DNA of 64,000 nucleotides from Eretmocerus hayati (GCA_029851415.1 CM056743.1:124340305-124404304), one strand, 5' to 3'. Shown: positions 13,294 to 26,878, counted from the stretch's first letter. Translations and numbers: made by a program. Notes: generated from the sequence alone by a model not told the origin.

Positions 13294-15340
13294 ACTACAT
13301 TCACTCCGGTAAAAGTGCCCCGGCAAAGTTACTTAGCATCCTCAAAAGCAAAAGCTCCTGTGCTATTGGAATTGCAGAACTACGAGGAAATATTTTCTGA
13401 ATCATGATACACGGATAGGATCTCCGAAGAAGACACGAAATCTCATGCAAAGTGAATAAAAAGAAATACCACGACAGTGACCATGGGGATGCCGATACAA
13501 ACAATAAAACTCGGATGAGTAAATCGGCAAGGTCGCATCAGAGGAGCTTCAGTAGTGGTAGCCGTGACCACGTGTTTTAGCCGCTGGCGTCACCCACACA
13601 CCGAGAAAGAAGGAGCTACAGCAAAGCGCAGAGCGGCACCGCTGCTTTTCAAGGTCCCGCACAAGCAATATACCTGATGCTTGTACAGCGACGAGGACGG
13701 TACACCTGCAGCGATGCTTGTATACACCTGTGGCAGTGAATGAGCCACGGACTTCCCAAGGGGCCAGCCAGCCTCCTCCCTCGCACCCAACTCGTTTCCA
13801 CTGCGGGAAAGTCTATTCGATTGCCACAAAAGCTGGTTTCTGAAGCAACGGCGCATTAATTATTGCACGAGCGGCCGGGCGATGTGTGAAGGACGAGCTT
13901 GAATCATTCAAAGCTTGCAATTTTTTTTTCGTCGCCCATCGGGTCACGGACCCTCAACTTTTGACAGCTTTAAAATTGAAAGAGTGCGAAATATGTGATG
14001 GATGATTTTACTTATTACGAAGTCGACAGTGAGACCGGTGTCAAGTAAAATTATCACAAGCCAGTGTATTTTTTATCGTGTAGATATAGACAAGGACGCG
14101 AAGGAGATGAGAGTAGATTGGATGTAGAAGGAAGCTGTTTGAAGCCGAGTCTTGAAATTTGAATCAAGGTGAGTGCGTTTAGTGTAAGGGTGAGTAAGAG
14201 GCTTAGAAGGTAGTAGGGGTTGTTTGAGTGGTGTGCTCAATTATCGTCGCGTCTGGTAATCATTCGCACCTGTGGCTCTTTGAGCGTTAGGTTGTTGAGC
14301 GAAGAAGAGGAGTATACGAGATTGATATTAGCGGTGAAACGATGGAAGTTTGATTGATCGATGTGAGTTGTGAAAATTGGTAATGGGAATGAGAAATTGA
14401 GCTTGCCACACTAATTGCTCATTTGAGTCGAATGTTCATTTGGACTAATATGATAATGGTATCGTGAAAACGTTCGAATGCACATTTGTACTTATCAAGA
14501 TTTATCAGCGTTGGAATTTAAGTTGAGACCAAATCGAAAGATTTTTCCTATAGTGTGATACAATTAAGACGAATGAGAATCTTTTTTTTCTTCGGTTGTC
14601 ATGAGCGAGATGATCAAAAACAAAGAAAATCATTATCTCATGCATAAATCTTCAGGAAATAGTATATTCGGAGAAAGAATCTTATTGCAAGTTCAATCCC
14701 TACCAGCAGGTTGATATTTTGCACTTTATCTCGGTTTTGATCCCGCGATTCATTCACTAACGGGCTGCAGTTGCGCCACAGCCATTTCATCGCTATATTT
14801 ATTCATCTAAGCGGATTACTTTCAGGGGTGTTCAAATTGGCGATTTAGTTACGATGCTCATATACCACGTTTACTGAGTACAATATAAGGCCATCTGAAT
14901 GTCCAGCACCTTCGTCGATCAGAATTTGTGAATATAATTCTTATACATATGAATCGTAATATGCTCAAACTATTCACAAAATACGATGACATTAAGATGA
15001 GCTGTGTAATCTCTGAAACACATTATTAGGACTTGAGAAAGCTATCAAAAAATGCTATCAAAGTGATGAATTTACGGTGACACGGAGGATGAAATAATTG
15101 AATTCATTTGTTCATCTGAATCTCGAAATAATGTATTCAGTTCTGTTTGCGGAAGTAGATTGCGGTTATAAGGCACACTGTAGAGTCGCAGATGAATATT
15201 CATTGCGTTGACAATGAATGACTATAATTGGATAATTTTGATTCAATTCAGCATACGGATCAAATTATCAAATATGCAGTCAATCCTGAATGCTCATGAG
15301 CTCTGCCAATGGATGCAGACTTGATCATTCTATAATTGAA
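13294..15340. other. Unassigned DNA
   Basis: No ORF with a recognisable domain. A stretch at about 13560-13870 is GC-richer and open for 88 codons on the minus strand, with no motif. Nothing else was found. Confidence 0.35.
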
Positions 15341-15450
15341 TTAATTTTCGATTGATTCCTATAAGAAAAAAGATCGCTCGATTTGTTGATATTAATTTTA
15401 GATTGATTCCTATAAGAAAAAAGATCGATCGATTTGTTGATTTTTCTTTG
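15341..15450. repeat. 51-bp direct duplication
   Basis: The segment beginning TTAATTTTCGATTGATTCC is repeated 51 bases later with two or three differences, including the shared core TATAAGAAAAAAGATCG. It is a simple two-copy tandem duplication. Confidence 0.8.
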
Positions 15451-16117
15451 TTCAATTCTACTTCAAAACAAGACTCATGACAAAAAGAAATCCTGACTCT
15501 CAGATTGCCATAGTGTCTCACTGTTGCATCTTAAAATCATTTTGAGTCTGCCCGATAGATAGGTACAATAACAGCTCCTTGTCTTCGTTCCTCGAGAACA
15601 TCATGATATTGAGAACGTCCGCATTCAATCGAGGTTCATCGTCTGGCAAAGAGGCAAATCTTATCTTACCCTTGGAACCACTTACATCTTATGAGCACGA
15701 GCTCTTTTGTTGTGGGGACATTTGAAATTGAGGACTCAATCGTAATACAGATCATTTCCTATACATTCTGATCTGCGTGTGTCCATGAGTCGTAGACATC
15801 TCGATCATGAATTTATTTTTTGGAATATATACAGTTCTTTTCCATCACTCGCGAATATTCAAGTATAACCTAACCCTTATGTTTAATAGAACAAACATGC
15901 ATCGGTCAGACTGAAAGATCTAAAGTTCAGCCATGGATAATACTTCCTGTAAGATCAAATCCCGCTTTAGATGCAGCGCTTGCTCATTCTGAAGACTCTT
16001 CGTCCTGAATTTGTTGCATTTTGCTCTAACACGAAATCAGCCTGACACTTAGGATTTCTTTTTGTAGTGTTCCTTTTTCGAGCCGGATGGACATACCATC
16101 CAAATTCCCGAGGCACT

Positions 16118-17903
16118 CGCGTAAAAATTTTTTTGTTCATATGAAGTTTTTCTGAACTTGATGTTGAGAAAAAGTTTATATGAACAAAAAAAATGAGCCG
16201 CACTTGGAGATGGAACATTTTCTGAACTTGCAAAAACTTCTTATGAACTTTTACAAAAATTTGATAAAGTTCATAATTTGTTTTGCCAACTTCATATGAG
16301 GCGCAAGAGAGGGAGGACAGTTTTAACGATAACTCAGAGAATGATGAGCTGACCTCTAAATTACCGATCTTGATTAAATTTACCACGAGGAGATATACAT
16401 AAAATTGAAAATGTACCCGATGCATTTTCACTCACGTATTGCTTGCATTGCTCGAGCCAAATTTGCTGTCGGTTTTTCAAAGAAAAGCTCTTCCACATAT
16501 CGGTGCCCGACTGGCTTATTTTGCGTTCCTTTAAGTCGATCAATTTTGCGTAGCTGAAAATTCTGCCAAGCATCTTGCGAACAACGTCAACCTGAAAACA
16601 GATAAAAAATATCCGCAAAGAATCACAGCCGCATTTTTTTAAGCAACGGTATTCCAGTTTCCATCGCGGAATGAATTCATCAGCTTTGTGAGGCTCGGGA
16701 GCGAAAAAGTTTTGACCAATCATTCAGGTTATGAAAATTTCCTGTTGCTCTAAAATAATTCTAACTCAAATTCGAAATGAATAATTCAACTTATCTGATG
16801 TCCATTCTCCATCGAATGGATCCTCAGCTCGGACACGTGTCAATTCGTGGTGATTCAAAATTTCATGCAAGAATCTGATCAAAAGTGTGGACTTGATACA
16901 TTTTCCGCCCATTGTTATTGATCAAGTTGACGAAGTGAAGTTTATCGCCAGAAGTGACTCTAGTGCCTGTCTGCTACGAAGAGACGCAGAGAAACGAAAC
17001 CGATCAAGTCAACAATCAACATTCTTCATCAGATTCTTGCATGAATTTTTAAATCACTAAATTGACGCGAGGCCGACCTACGGATCCATTTGATGGAGAA
17101 CAGATATCAGATAAGTTGAATTATTCATTTCAAAATTGAGTTAGAAATTTTATAGAGCAACAGACAATTTTCATAACCTACATGATTTGTCAAAATCTTT
17201 TCGCTTCCGAGCCTTACAGTAGTAGATCATGTACCCGAGTGCCGCAATCGCGGAATTTCCATGACGAGTGCTGCAAACGAAATTTGCAGCATGAGTCATG
17301 GAAAGCCGCGATTGCGACACGAGGTGCATATGATTTTTTATGGTCGCCGGGCCACAATCTAGCACATTGCGGGCCGTCTACGCGGCGGTCAAGGCCGCAA
17401 GATTGATCGACTTAAAGGAACGCAAAATAAGCTAGTCGGACACCGATATGTAGAAGAGCTTTTCTTTGAAAAATCAACAGCAAATTTGGCTCGAGTAATG
17501 CAAGCAATACGCGAATGAAAATGCATCGGGTACATTTTCAATTTTATGTATATCTCTTCGTGGTAAATTCAATCAAGATCGGTAATTTAGAGGTCAGCTC
17601 ATCATTTTCTGATTTATCGTTAAAACTGTCCCCCCTCTCTTGCGCCTCACGCACGCCATGAGTGGACCCCCATGGATTGGTATTCAAAAAGAGGCAATTT
17701 TGGGAGGCAAAACGCCCGGATATGAAGTTGGCAGAACAAATTATGAACTTTATCAAACTTCTGTAAAAGTTCATTAGAAGTTTTTGCAAGTTCAGAAAAT
17801 GTTCCATCTGCAAGTGCGGGATAGTCTCATTTTTTTGGTCATTTAAACTTTTTCTCAACATTAAGTTCAGAAAAACTTCATATGAACAAAAAAATTTTCA
17901 CGC
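16118..17903. mobile_element. 1.8-kb imperfect palindrome (foldback element)
   Basis: The ends are CGCGTAAAAATTTTTTTGTT on the left and its near-complement ending at 17903. Arms of about 850 bases pair all the way in to about 16950-17020, for example TTCAACTTATCTGAT near 16788 with ATCAGATAAGTTGAA near 17106. The right arm carries extra sequence at about 17222-17400 that the left arm lacks. Overlapping minus-strand ORFs of 154 and 120 codons (15967-16431, 16361-16723) recur in damaged form in the other arm, so they are not convincing genes. Superfamily and target duplication were not resolved. Confidence 0.75.
17244..17315. repeat. 72-bp hairpin inside the right arm
   Basis: GCAATCGCGGAATTTCCATG pairs with CATGGAAAGCCGCGATTGC, and inner CTGCAAACG/AATTTGCAG segments continue the stem. 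It lies in sequence present only in the right arm of the 16118-17903 palindrome. Confidence 0.7.
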
Positions 17904-20900
17904 GGGCAGTTCGTCGGCGCAATGAACAATATATTCTAAACCCGCCCTTGTGATATTCATTTGTAATTGTACCGATTAGGGATCCTAATTACCGATAAAT
18001 TACCATTAAGAAAATCTTTCTACCGGTAACTCTAACCGCAAACAACAATCCCTTGATATTGGAATTATTTTCAGTTTTTCAAATCCTAGAGTCATTCAAT
18101 TTTGTTAATGACCGACTAGTTTATCTTCCATAACCATCTTACGGAAGTGATGTTAACTTACCAAAGATCTTGATAGATCCATTGAAAAGGCAAATGCGCC
18201 AGTCCATATTTGTTATCGTAACGACGACATGCGATGACTCGACAAAGCCACTATTCTAATAAGAAATTACTCTCCATCATCAAGTTGTGGGACACCCGGG
18301 AGTCCACGTACTACAAAATGAGCCAAATATGATTGATATTGATTTTCCAATAGCAAACAGTAGAGCATGATGTTTCACGTATTCTCATTCTGTTCAAATA
18401 CACATACATAACAGATGAATCGTTTCGATGCATATTTAAAACTATCGGTCCTCCGCAAGGTTGCTCTGATCCTATGTAGATAAGAGAGATTTCAATGTAA
18501 TCAAACTATTGATTTATGCAAAGTATAAAAAGTATGCTCTTCATAATCGTACGACGAAAACGATTTGACTCTCTCTACCCCTTCGAGCTTGTAGCAATTT
18601 TCCTAGTCTAGCTGCACACTTTTATAAGGAAATTAGATACTCTCTAAAACAATTTGACGCAAAACGAAAACAAACCGGCTTTGAGTGGAAATTTGACCAC
18701 TCGAAGCCAAATTGCGATCCCTTGACCGCTTCAAGGGAATTTGAGTAGATCCTCACTCGAACTCATTTAGAGAGAACGATGATCTGGTACAATTATGAAC
18801 TATTGTTTTTAGTTCAAGTCGGGAATAGTATTTTTCTCATTTTAAATTCTCCCCATTTCAATATCTCAGAGTAGTTCTGAATAAGACGATTTGCCTGATA
18901 TTGCTAGAATGAGGAACTTGCTAATCTCACACGTGAGAAACAAATCTCCTTGTCTGCGATAAGACACACAGATGGAGCCCACTCTTTATTGAGTTCCAGC
19001 TCACGCCTCAGAGCAGAAACATATTCAATTGCTTATGTCGTAATTACTCCTTGTTGTTTATGTTACAATGAACATGTACACGCTAGTTTTTTGTATCAAA
19101 GTTGATTCGTCCGAGTTTTCGCACGATTCATTCATTGGTTACACAAAATCGAATGATAAAGATCAGATTACTCACAGTGAATTCGGCGATTCTCGACTTA
19201 TCTCAGCTCATTTGGGAGCTCATCACAAGTCTCACAAACAGAGTCCAACCACGTAGGAAAATATCGAATCTTCCTTGGGTAAACTTGAATTTACGCGAGA
19301 AAAAACGTGGGTTCTCTTGAACACAGCATCTGCTCTATCGTGTGTGTATACTGTCATGCACTGCAAATCTGTTTGCATTGAAGATATACAAAAAAATGGC
19401 TAGAGTGAGCCAATCACTTCTTATGCTTGACAAAATTTGACGTAAATCAATGAACCGCTGGCTGAATTCAGACGCAGCAATGCATATGAGTTGAAACGCG
19501 CTAAAGCTATGGTCGCAATAATGATTGTATACGCCTCGAGGAGATCTTGAAGCGCAGGTCTTTCTGCACGGTGATTACGTTGATTTTAAGAATTCGTTCG
19601 ATACTATTGATTACCCTCATGGATATCGTTAGTGACTTGCAAAATTATTTGGAGCCCACTAAAATTCGTAGGAATGCTGTGAATAGATGCCAAAATTATG
19701 ATTTTCCAAAAGATTTGACTTCCGAAAGTGCTAAAACACACATTTGTACTCTCTCGCGATTTAGACCGGAAACAAGATTTCTCCTTCGCAGTGATCGTGT
19801 TGAGTGATACATGAGAATAGATTTTCTTTGTGGATAGTTCCCTCAATTTCATCAATCTAAAGTCCTGCAACTTATGACCAGCGTCGAAAATGGTCTACAA
19901 GAGGAACTTGTACACGATCTCAAGTTTGAGAGGTTGTAGCTCGCTTCTACGCAATTGTTTTCGGCCTGGGCTGCAAGCGAAAGTCGAAATACTCGCTTGG
20001 AAGCGGAGAAACTCATGACCGAAGCGTGAATAGTATTTCTATGCAGTTTTGTACACACCAGAACATCGGAAAATCGATCAAGAGTAATTTTGATTGTCAC
20101 TTATCAAGTAACCCAGAGTAGTACATCTTGACATGAGAACATAAATGTTGATTTTCGTCATTCTAACCTAAAATGCCGCTTTCAAATGCGGTTTTAGGAT
20201 TTCCTTGATAAAAGAAACCATAATTGTCCTTTGCTCGCAGGCTCATTTTGGGCGCAAAGAACTTGCTCTTTCAGCTTCGCTCGGGAAATAAACTGTCCTA
20301 GCGCCCGAACTAGGCGTACGTGACCAGAGCAATAATGTACTATTTCAAACGCCGAGCGATATTTCCTGAATAGAGCCAAGCCAAGGGGTCGCAATCATTA
20401 CGAAGATGCAAAATCCACCCCGTCCGAGTATCGCATACTATACTTTTCTATCAGTTGTATTGAAAGAAGGTCACATCCCCGCGCTGGAGATGGAAAACCA
20501 TTATTGATTCTAGAAGCATACCCAGAGATATATGTTTTATCTAGAAATCCTAAGAAAAACCATGCAACTTACAAACCCGACTATCTCAATATGTGAATCA
20601 ATCACAATTTAAACATGACAATCCAAACATCTCCCAAAAAACCAGCCTATCTTCTTTCGAAGTTATCGCTAGTAGACTTACATTACTATGAAAAAGTTCT
20701 ATCTCACAATGCTATGATCAATTTGAACCACGATGACTTGAAATTGTGTAAAGAATCAATAAATGGAACTGAGAATAGGGAATTGAGAGATGATTTGCAA
20801 TGCTATGCCACCCGTTGAATGCATACATCCGATAGAGATCGTGATTTCCGAAAACCAACTGTGAAAGTCATGCAGTATCTCAGATGGATCTCCAGAACCT

Positions 20901-21062
20901 ATTCCAAAGAAGCTTTGCATGGAAGCCATCAAAGATGCAAGTGGTGTATTTGTGTCCAGTCGTGTTTCTTTCCTAGCAAAAGATAACTGCCCGTGTCCGG
21001 GCTCCTCTGGCAACAGATAGTTTTCACCGTTTTCAAGATTTCTTATAATCAAACACAATGCA
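17904..21062. other. Unassigned AT-rich DNA
   Basis: No domain-bearing ORF. A short hairpin (CTTTGAGTGG...CCACTCGAAG) lies at about 18680-18710. Short ORFs at 19068-19870 overlap one another on both strands and show no motif. Confidence 0.35.
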
Positions 21063-22428
21063 ATATGGGAGAGTCCACGCCGGACCGGACACCGACTCCG
21101 GTCAGCGCGGAAAAACGCAAAAACGCTGTCTTTCAACTCGCTGTATCCTTCATCAGTGGCACTCATAAGCAAAATATGTTCACATCTTTTCAAAGATTTT
21201 TCCACGACCTTTCTAATGCGCTCCTCAAATTTCACGTAGCATCTATTCTTCTGACCAAAAAATTAAGTTGAAGTTAAGCATTCAATATCTCGAAAAGCCC
21301 ATTTTTAAAATTGCTGCAACTTTTTTCATCAGTGCTCATTCTAATAATACTTCGAAATAAAAAAACTTCCAGAGTGGGTACTCGATTTGTTTGAACGATA
21401 CAAATTTTTGAATGTAGAAAAGTGAGCGCGGCCGGACCGATTTCGTTGAGCCGGGCGTCCGCAGGTAGCCCGCGCGTACGAATTCGTACGCCTCGCAACG
21501 CCGATGCTCTTCAAAATTTGTTGCTCTGTACCTTCGTCTAATAATCCATTCTTGGAAGTTATCAGAAGAATTCTCATTGTGTCATAGGATTAAAATGCAA
21601 ACAGTTTGAACTATTCAAAGGGATTTGAGAGAGCAAATTAGGCAAGGTATTGCATAGGACCATGACGAGATATATTTCATCTTGGAAGTCAGTTGTCTCA
21701 TCCCAGACTGTCTAATAACCTAATTTACGCAGAAAATATCTGTAACTTCACTTATTTCTGCGTAAATTAGGCTGCAGACAAGTGGAAAGTGAGACATTTG
21801 ACTTTTAAGATGAAATATATCTCGTAATGGTGCTATTGAATACATTGCCGTATTCGCTCTTTCAAATCCTTTTCAAAAGTTCAAACTGTTTGCATTTGAA
21901 TCCCGGTATACGATGAGAACCCTTGTGATAACTTCCAGGAACGGATTATTAGACAAAGTTGTACAGAGCAACAAATTTTGTTGAGCATCGGCGATGCGAG
22001 GCGTACAAATACGTACGCGCGGGCTACCTGCGGCCGCCCGGCTCAACGGAGTCGGTCTGGTGGCGCTCACTTTTCTACATTTAAAAATTTGTATTATTTA
22101 AACAAATCGAGTACCCACTCTGGAAGTTCTTTTATTTTGAAGTATATTAGAATGAGCACTGATGAAAAAAGTTGCAGCAATTTTAAAAATGGGCTTTTCG
22201 AGATATTGAATGCTTAACTTCAACTTAATTTTTCGGTCAAAAGAATAGATGCTACGTGAAATTCAAGAAGCGCATTGGAAAGGTCGTGGAAAAATCTTTG
22301 AAAATATGTGAACACATTTTGCTTATGAGTGCCAGTGATGAAGGATACAGCGAGTTGAAAGACAGCGTTTTTGCGTTTTTCCGCGCTGGCCGGAGTTGGT
22401 GGCCGGCCCGGCGTGGACTCTCCCATAT
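21063..22428. mobile_element. 1.37-kb palindromic foldback element
   Basis: The left end ATATGGGAGAGTCCACGCCGG pairs with the right end at about 22408-22428, and the arms pair through to a loop of about 20 bases near 21745, where CCTAATTTACGCAGAAA meets its complement. ATAT abuts both GGGAG ends and may be the target duplication, but it is self-complementary and so cannot be told from an arm extension. Matching ORFs in the two arms (for example 20993-21271 and 22220-22561) are arm shadows. No transposase is present. Confidence 0.8.
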
Positions 22429-23104
22429 ACACCCTACTATCACTAGAAAAGATACATTCCGAAAGTTCCCAAAGGCTATTTCGATCATTCTTTACAGTAA
22501 GATTCCATTTTAAGTGCTTCAAATTCAGATGAGTTCTCGAATGTGAGCCCATCAAACCCACCCATTCCGTTAACTTCTTAGGCAGTTTAAGAATAATTTT
22601 TTTGAGATACTTGCATGAGTTGTTTCATTGAAAGCTTACGGTTAGTGCTGGGTGAAAAATATACGTATTCGAGCTTGGAAGCTGAGAGTTGGCATTACTC
22701 TGGCGTTTACAAAAAATCTTTTTCTTTGCAAAATTGTTAGGAAAGATCGAAAACCAACTTTTCTGCTGACTTGTGTATTGAATTGAATCTTGACACAAAT
22801 TATTCATAATTCATTCAAACATGTCAGATAGAATTGAGTTTCCAGAACTCCTTATGATGCGAGTTTGCCAAATCTCGTATCATGGATAGTTCTAATTAGA
22901 ACTCCCACTGCGGTGGAGTTGTACACGGCGAGTCTATGTTTATAATAGAGATCGCGTAAATTGATCATTGGTGTACACAAAATCCAGATCTAATCAAGCA
23001 TGTAATAATGATTTCCGACAATTTTTTCGTACCACAATCCTCGTGAAGGTCATGAGGTTAATACAATGGACAATATTCAGATACATAGAACTCATGTCCT
23101 CTAC
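22429..23104. other. Unassigned DNA
   Basis: Short AT-rich interval between two foldback elements. No ORF with a recognisable domain and no repeats seen. Confidence 0.4.
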
Positions 23105-24940
23105 TACGGTGGGCTTTGACTGTAAGTTAATTTGGTCGGAAGATAAACAGTGAAATTGTTGTGAAATATGATTCCGGAGTGTTTAAGGGACAACCTCCAC
23201 CTTCAATCAAAATCGCAAATTGGTCCATTTTTGAAAAATTAAAATTGTTGTGATTTTTTATTGACCGACAGTTCAAGTCCACCGTGAGGTACGCGAGGAG
23301 GTACGAGTTAGAACAGTATCTCATGATAGGGACGTGAATAAATACACGAATGATTGTGGCTTCGACTTTCCAGTTACGAGATCGGAGTTCCTAAAAGTGG
23401 TCAAGTTTTTGGGAAGATTTCAAACACAAATCTTCCAGAAATTCGTGATACCGAGCAGATTCAAGTTTTGCTCTTCAAATTTAGAAGTTGTGTCAGCTGA
23501 AATTGGACTGCAAAGTTCGAGGCATCTAAAGTAGATTATGATCATGAATCGAATCAGTATCCTGTAGCCGGGGAGTAGGAAAATATTTGAAAAAAGTGTG
23601 GCTTTGACTTCCCCATGTATGATATCAAAATTCTCGAAAACGAGTGAGCTTTTCTTCAAATTCCAAACTTGGATATGATCGATATGGTGACTTTCAGTGG
23701 ATTCACGTCTGGAATCCTCTGAAGCTTTTTACCCCTCTGAAAATTATGATTTCATAGCTGGGCGGTCGAGGTCACAATGTCCAAATAATTTTCTACTACC
23801 CAGCTACGGGTTTCTGTTGCAACTGAAGCTCGCGGTTCACTGTGATACAAATTCTTCTCAGACTTTGTAGTCAGATTTTAGCTGACAACAATTCTGTGAT
23901 CAAAATGCAAGAGTCAAATAAGCTTAGTATCACCATTCTCGAGCCAATTCACATTCCAAATTCACACAAAACCCACCCATTCTTTCCAATTTTGATTACG
24001 CAGGTGAGCAGTCAAGGCCACAATTTTTTCAAACATTTCTGTACTCTACAGTTATGGGATACTGGTTCAAATCGTATTTATGGTGTACCTTAGATGCCAA
24101 CTCTCCTGAAACTTCGTAGTCCAATTTCAGCCGACAGAACTCTTACAATCTAAATGCAAAACTCGAATCTGCTTTGTATTGCCATTCTCTAGTAGGTTCA
24201 CGTTTAGAATTCATACAAAACCCACCCATTCTCTTGGATTGGAAATTTGGATCCCATAGTTAAGCAGCGGAGCTACAATTTTTTCAAACATTTTTCTACT
24301 TCCACGTGATGCTCAAAACTTTGTAGTCAAATTCTAGCTGAAACAACTTCTACACTTGGACAGCAGGAGTCGAACTCGCTTGATATTACCATCCTCAGAG
24401 AGGTTCGCGTTTAAAGTTTACACGAAATCCACCCATTTTCTCAGGATTTTGATCCCATGGCTAAGCAGCGAAGCCACAATTTTTTTAAACATCCCTCCAC
24501 TCCCCAGCGACTAAAGACAGATTTAATTCCCTGTTCATAATCTACTTTTGATGCCCCAAATTTCAGCTGATACAACTTCCAAACTCGAAGAGCAGAACTC
24601 GAATCTTGGTATTACGAATTCCTGAAAAATTGTGTTTAAAATCTTCCAAAAACTTGACCTTTTTACGAACTTTGATCTCATAACTGATCAGTTGAAGCCA
24701 CGATTCTTCGTGTATTTATTCACATCCCTATTACAAAATACTGCCCAAACTCGTACCTCACGGTGAGCTTGAATTGTCGTTTAATGGAAAATCACAGAAA
24801 CTTCAATTTTTCAAAAACGGCTTAATTTGCGATTTTGATCGATGATGGAGGATGATCCCGAACTTCGGAATCATATCCCACAACAATCTCAGTGGTTATC
24901 TTCCGACCGGATTAACCGACAGTTCAAAACCGACGTGCCA
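23105..24940. mobile_element. 1.8-kb foldback element with internal inverted repeat arrays
   Basis: Inverted arms of about 180 bases (about 23105-23305 and 24745-24940) share CGGAAGATAA, ATCAAAATCGCAAATT and GAGGTACG landmarks. Between them, a degenerate ~200-bp unit containing GAAGCCACAATTTTTT occurs in one direction at about 24015, 24270, 24475 and 24700 and in the opposite direction at about 23360, 23620 and 23770. Subterminal repeats in mirrored arrays are typical of foldback and some hAT/MULE elements. No transposase ORF; target duplication not identified. Confidence 0.65.
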
Positions 24941-25459
24941 CTTGCCCGGATGCCAGCGCCCGAATGCTCAGAAAGAGTCTTAAGGGAGCTAGAGACGTTT
25001 GTTTTCTCACATCGTACCAGAGATCCATTTCTAGAACAACTCTGAGTCATCTGCGACCACCTCCGTCTCGATTGACGGAGAAACCATTGCCTAGAGTTGA
25101 ACAGCGTTTCGCGCGAGACTTCTGTGCTTGGGCATCGGTACCGACCGGTGGTCTCAGGTCCTACACAGTGGAGCTTGTGATACGGAACACCCGTGAATGG
25201 AGAACACTTCTAATTGGGACCGAATCCATGTCGACCGGGTCGTCTTTTCGACAGACGCGGACACTCGAAATTAACGGACACTTACAAACACTTTTCCGTA
25301 AACATATCCCAGGGAATGAGTACTTTTAGTACTCGCTCATGAACATTGAAATATGCACAATCACCAAGTGATTTGATTTGACTCTTCTTGCTACTATGCA
25401 AATGAAAGGACATCGATCTATTCATCTATCTATCTCAATGAAACAAGGAACCGGGGGTC
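24941..25459. other. Unassigned DNA with a 121-codon ORF
   Basis: A plus-strand frame is open at 24964-25329 and overlaps another at 24842-25045. The sequence is somewhat GC-richer than its surroundings, but no motif is recognisable. I would not call it a gene without transcript evidence. Confidence 0.3.
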
Positions 25460-26143
25460 ATTGGCCGAAAACTACATTTTTTCTTCAGAGAAGTCTCACT
25501 TCAGCTGATTTTTGAGATATCGGGATGATACAGACAGAATTCTCTTTGTGATTCATAGAACTTCTGGATGTATGGGGTCGATTTCGCCCCGAAAGCAATG
25601 GGATGTCTTGAATACCTCTAGGACGCCGAATGAAAATCACGTCACCACCGCATCACGAGGAGACCGCACAAATTAATGCAGGGTGAGATCTGTGGTGTCG
25701 AAAATGACTTTTCAACAACTCCTTATCTCTCTGCTTACCCAGCAAATTCATCAGCAGTTTTATATATCAGCCGTCTTCTTCTGCGTAGCCCCAAATGGTT
25801 GAAATAATATTCATTCTTCCAAGTTCTCCTCATTATATTTGTCTCTCCAATGACAATGAAAGTTCCAACATTTTTGGCTCTGGTAGTAAGTTTGCTGGAT
25901 AACCAGATATCGAAACTTGTCTTCTGTGCGATGAGAAGTCATTTTGAACATCACAGATCTCACCCCGCATCGATTTTAGCGGTCTCCTTGTGATGCAGCA
26001 ATGCCATGATTTTTATACGGTGTTATAGAGAAATACGAGTCATCTTATTGTTCTCGGAGCACCTAGTAAATTCAAAAGTTCCGTTATCTTAAAGATTCAG
26101 CTGAAGCAAGACTTTTTCAGAAAAAAATGTAGTTTAGGCTAAT
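25460..26143. mobile_element. 684-bp foldback element
   Basis: The left end ATTGGCCGAAAACTACATTT pairs with AAATGTAGTTTAGGCTAAT at the right end. Inner segments also pair, for example GCATCACGAGGAGACCGC near 25650 with GCGGTCTCCTTGTGATGC near 25978. There is no transposase ORF. Target duplication not resolved. Confidence 0.75.
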
Positions 26144-26264
26144 GTGCGGCGATGTGACGTTTCACGACAATCACAATCGGAGTCCCACACTCAACTTGAT
26201 GAAGGTATACGACGGTTAAAAAGAGCATCAGTGGATACCGGAATCAAAATTTCTGGAATTCCTC

Positions 26265-26610
26265 ACGAATCTACAGTCATAGTTACTCATGATTGAAGAA
26301 GCACCAGACCATCATTTATTGAAATGTGACATTAAAATGTCTTCGTCGTGAACACAGTATTTTGGTATCACGCATTGGTAGGGACCGAGATGGGCCAGTT
26401 AAATTCCAGAATTTCTCTCAAGGGCGGTCTACAGTCCGAATCTACAGTCATAGTTACTCATGATGGGCCAGTTAAATTCCAGAATTTCTCTCAAGGGTGG
26501 TCTACAGTACGAATCTACAGTCATAGTTACTCATGATTGAAGAAGCACCAGACCATCATTTATTAAAATGTGACATTAAAATGTCTTCGTCGTGAACACA
26601 GTATTTTGGA
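26265..26610. repeat. Local segmental duplication with embedded LTR fragment
   Basis: A ~100-bp block (GAATCTACAGTCATAGTTAC ... ACACAGTATTTTGG) occurs at about 26267-26365 and again at 26511-26609. Between them is a fragment (GGTAGGGACCGAGATGGGCC ... CTCAAGGGCGGT) that matches the LTR at 27169-27222, partly repeated once more at 26463-26506. It records rearrangement of a decayed retrotransposon. Confidence 0.75.
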
Positions 26611-26862
26611 TTGGGCGCATCAACTTGGGGCGCAAATTCCGGTTCGATGTCTTGTTTATTGTCGAGGGTGGGCTTTGATAGGGTGAGAGGGGAAAAGACA
26701 GAACCAGACTAATCTGAGCAGAGCAGTTCCCCGGGTGCCGAGGAGTGATTCTCGAACCTAAGTCTGGTCGTCTTCTATGAGGAAAGGAGGTTTGGGAAAG
26801 TCCACCGGCCTTGCGACTGGGTACCAGAGCCCGGGCGAACTAGGAGGATTTTGAGATGTTGA

Positions 26863-26878
26863 CCGTTCGCGGACACCA
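26863..26878 (-). other. Retrotransposon primer-binding site
   Basis: On the minus strand this reads TGGTGTCCGCGAACGG, beginning with TGG as required to pair with a tRNA 3' CCA end. It lies directly after the minus-strand LTR. The identity of the primer tRNA was not determined. Confidence 0.55.

Noticed and set aside
20756..22561. Paired ORFs up to 159 codons in the palindrome
   Set aside because: The same frames appear in both arms on opposite strands; they reflect the inverted repeat, not a gene.
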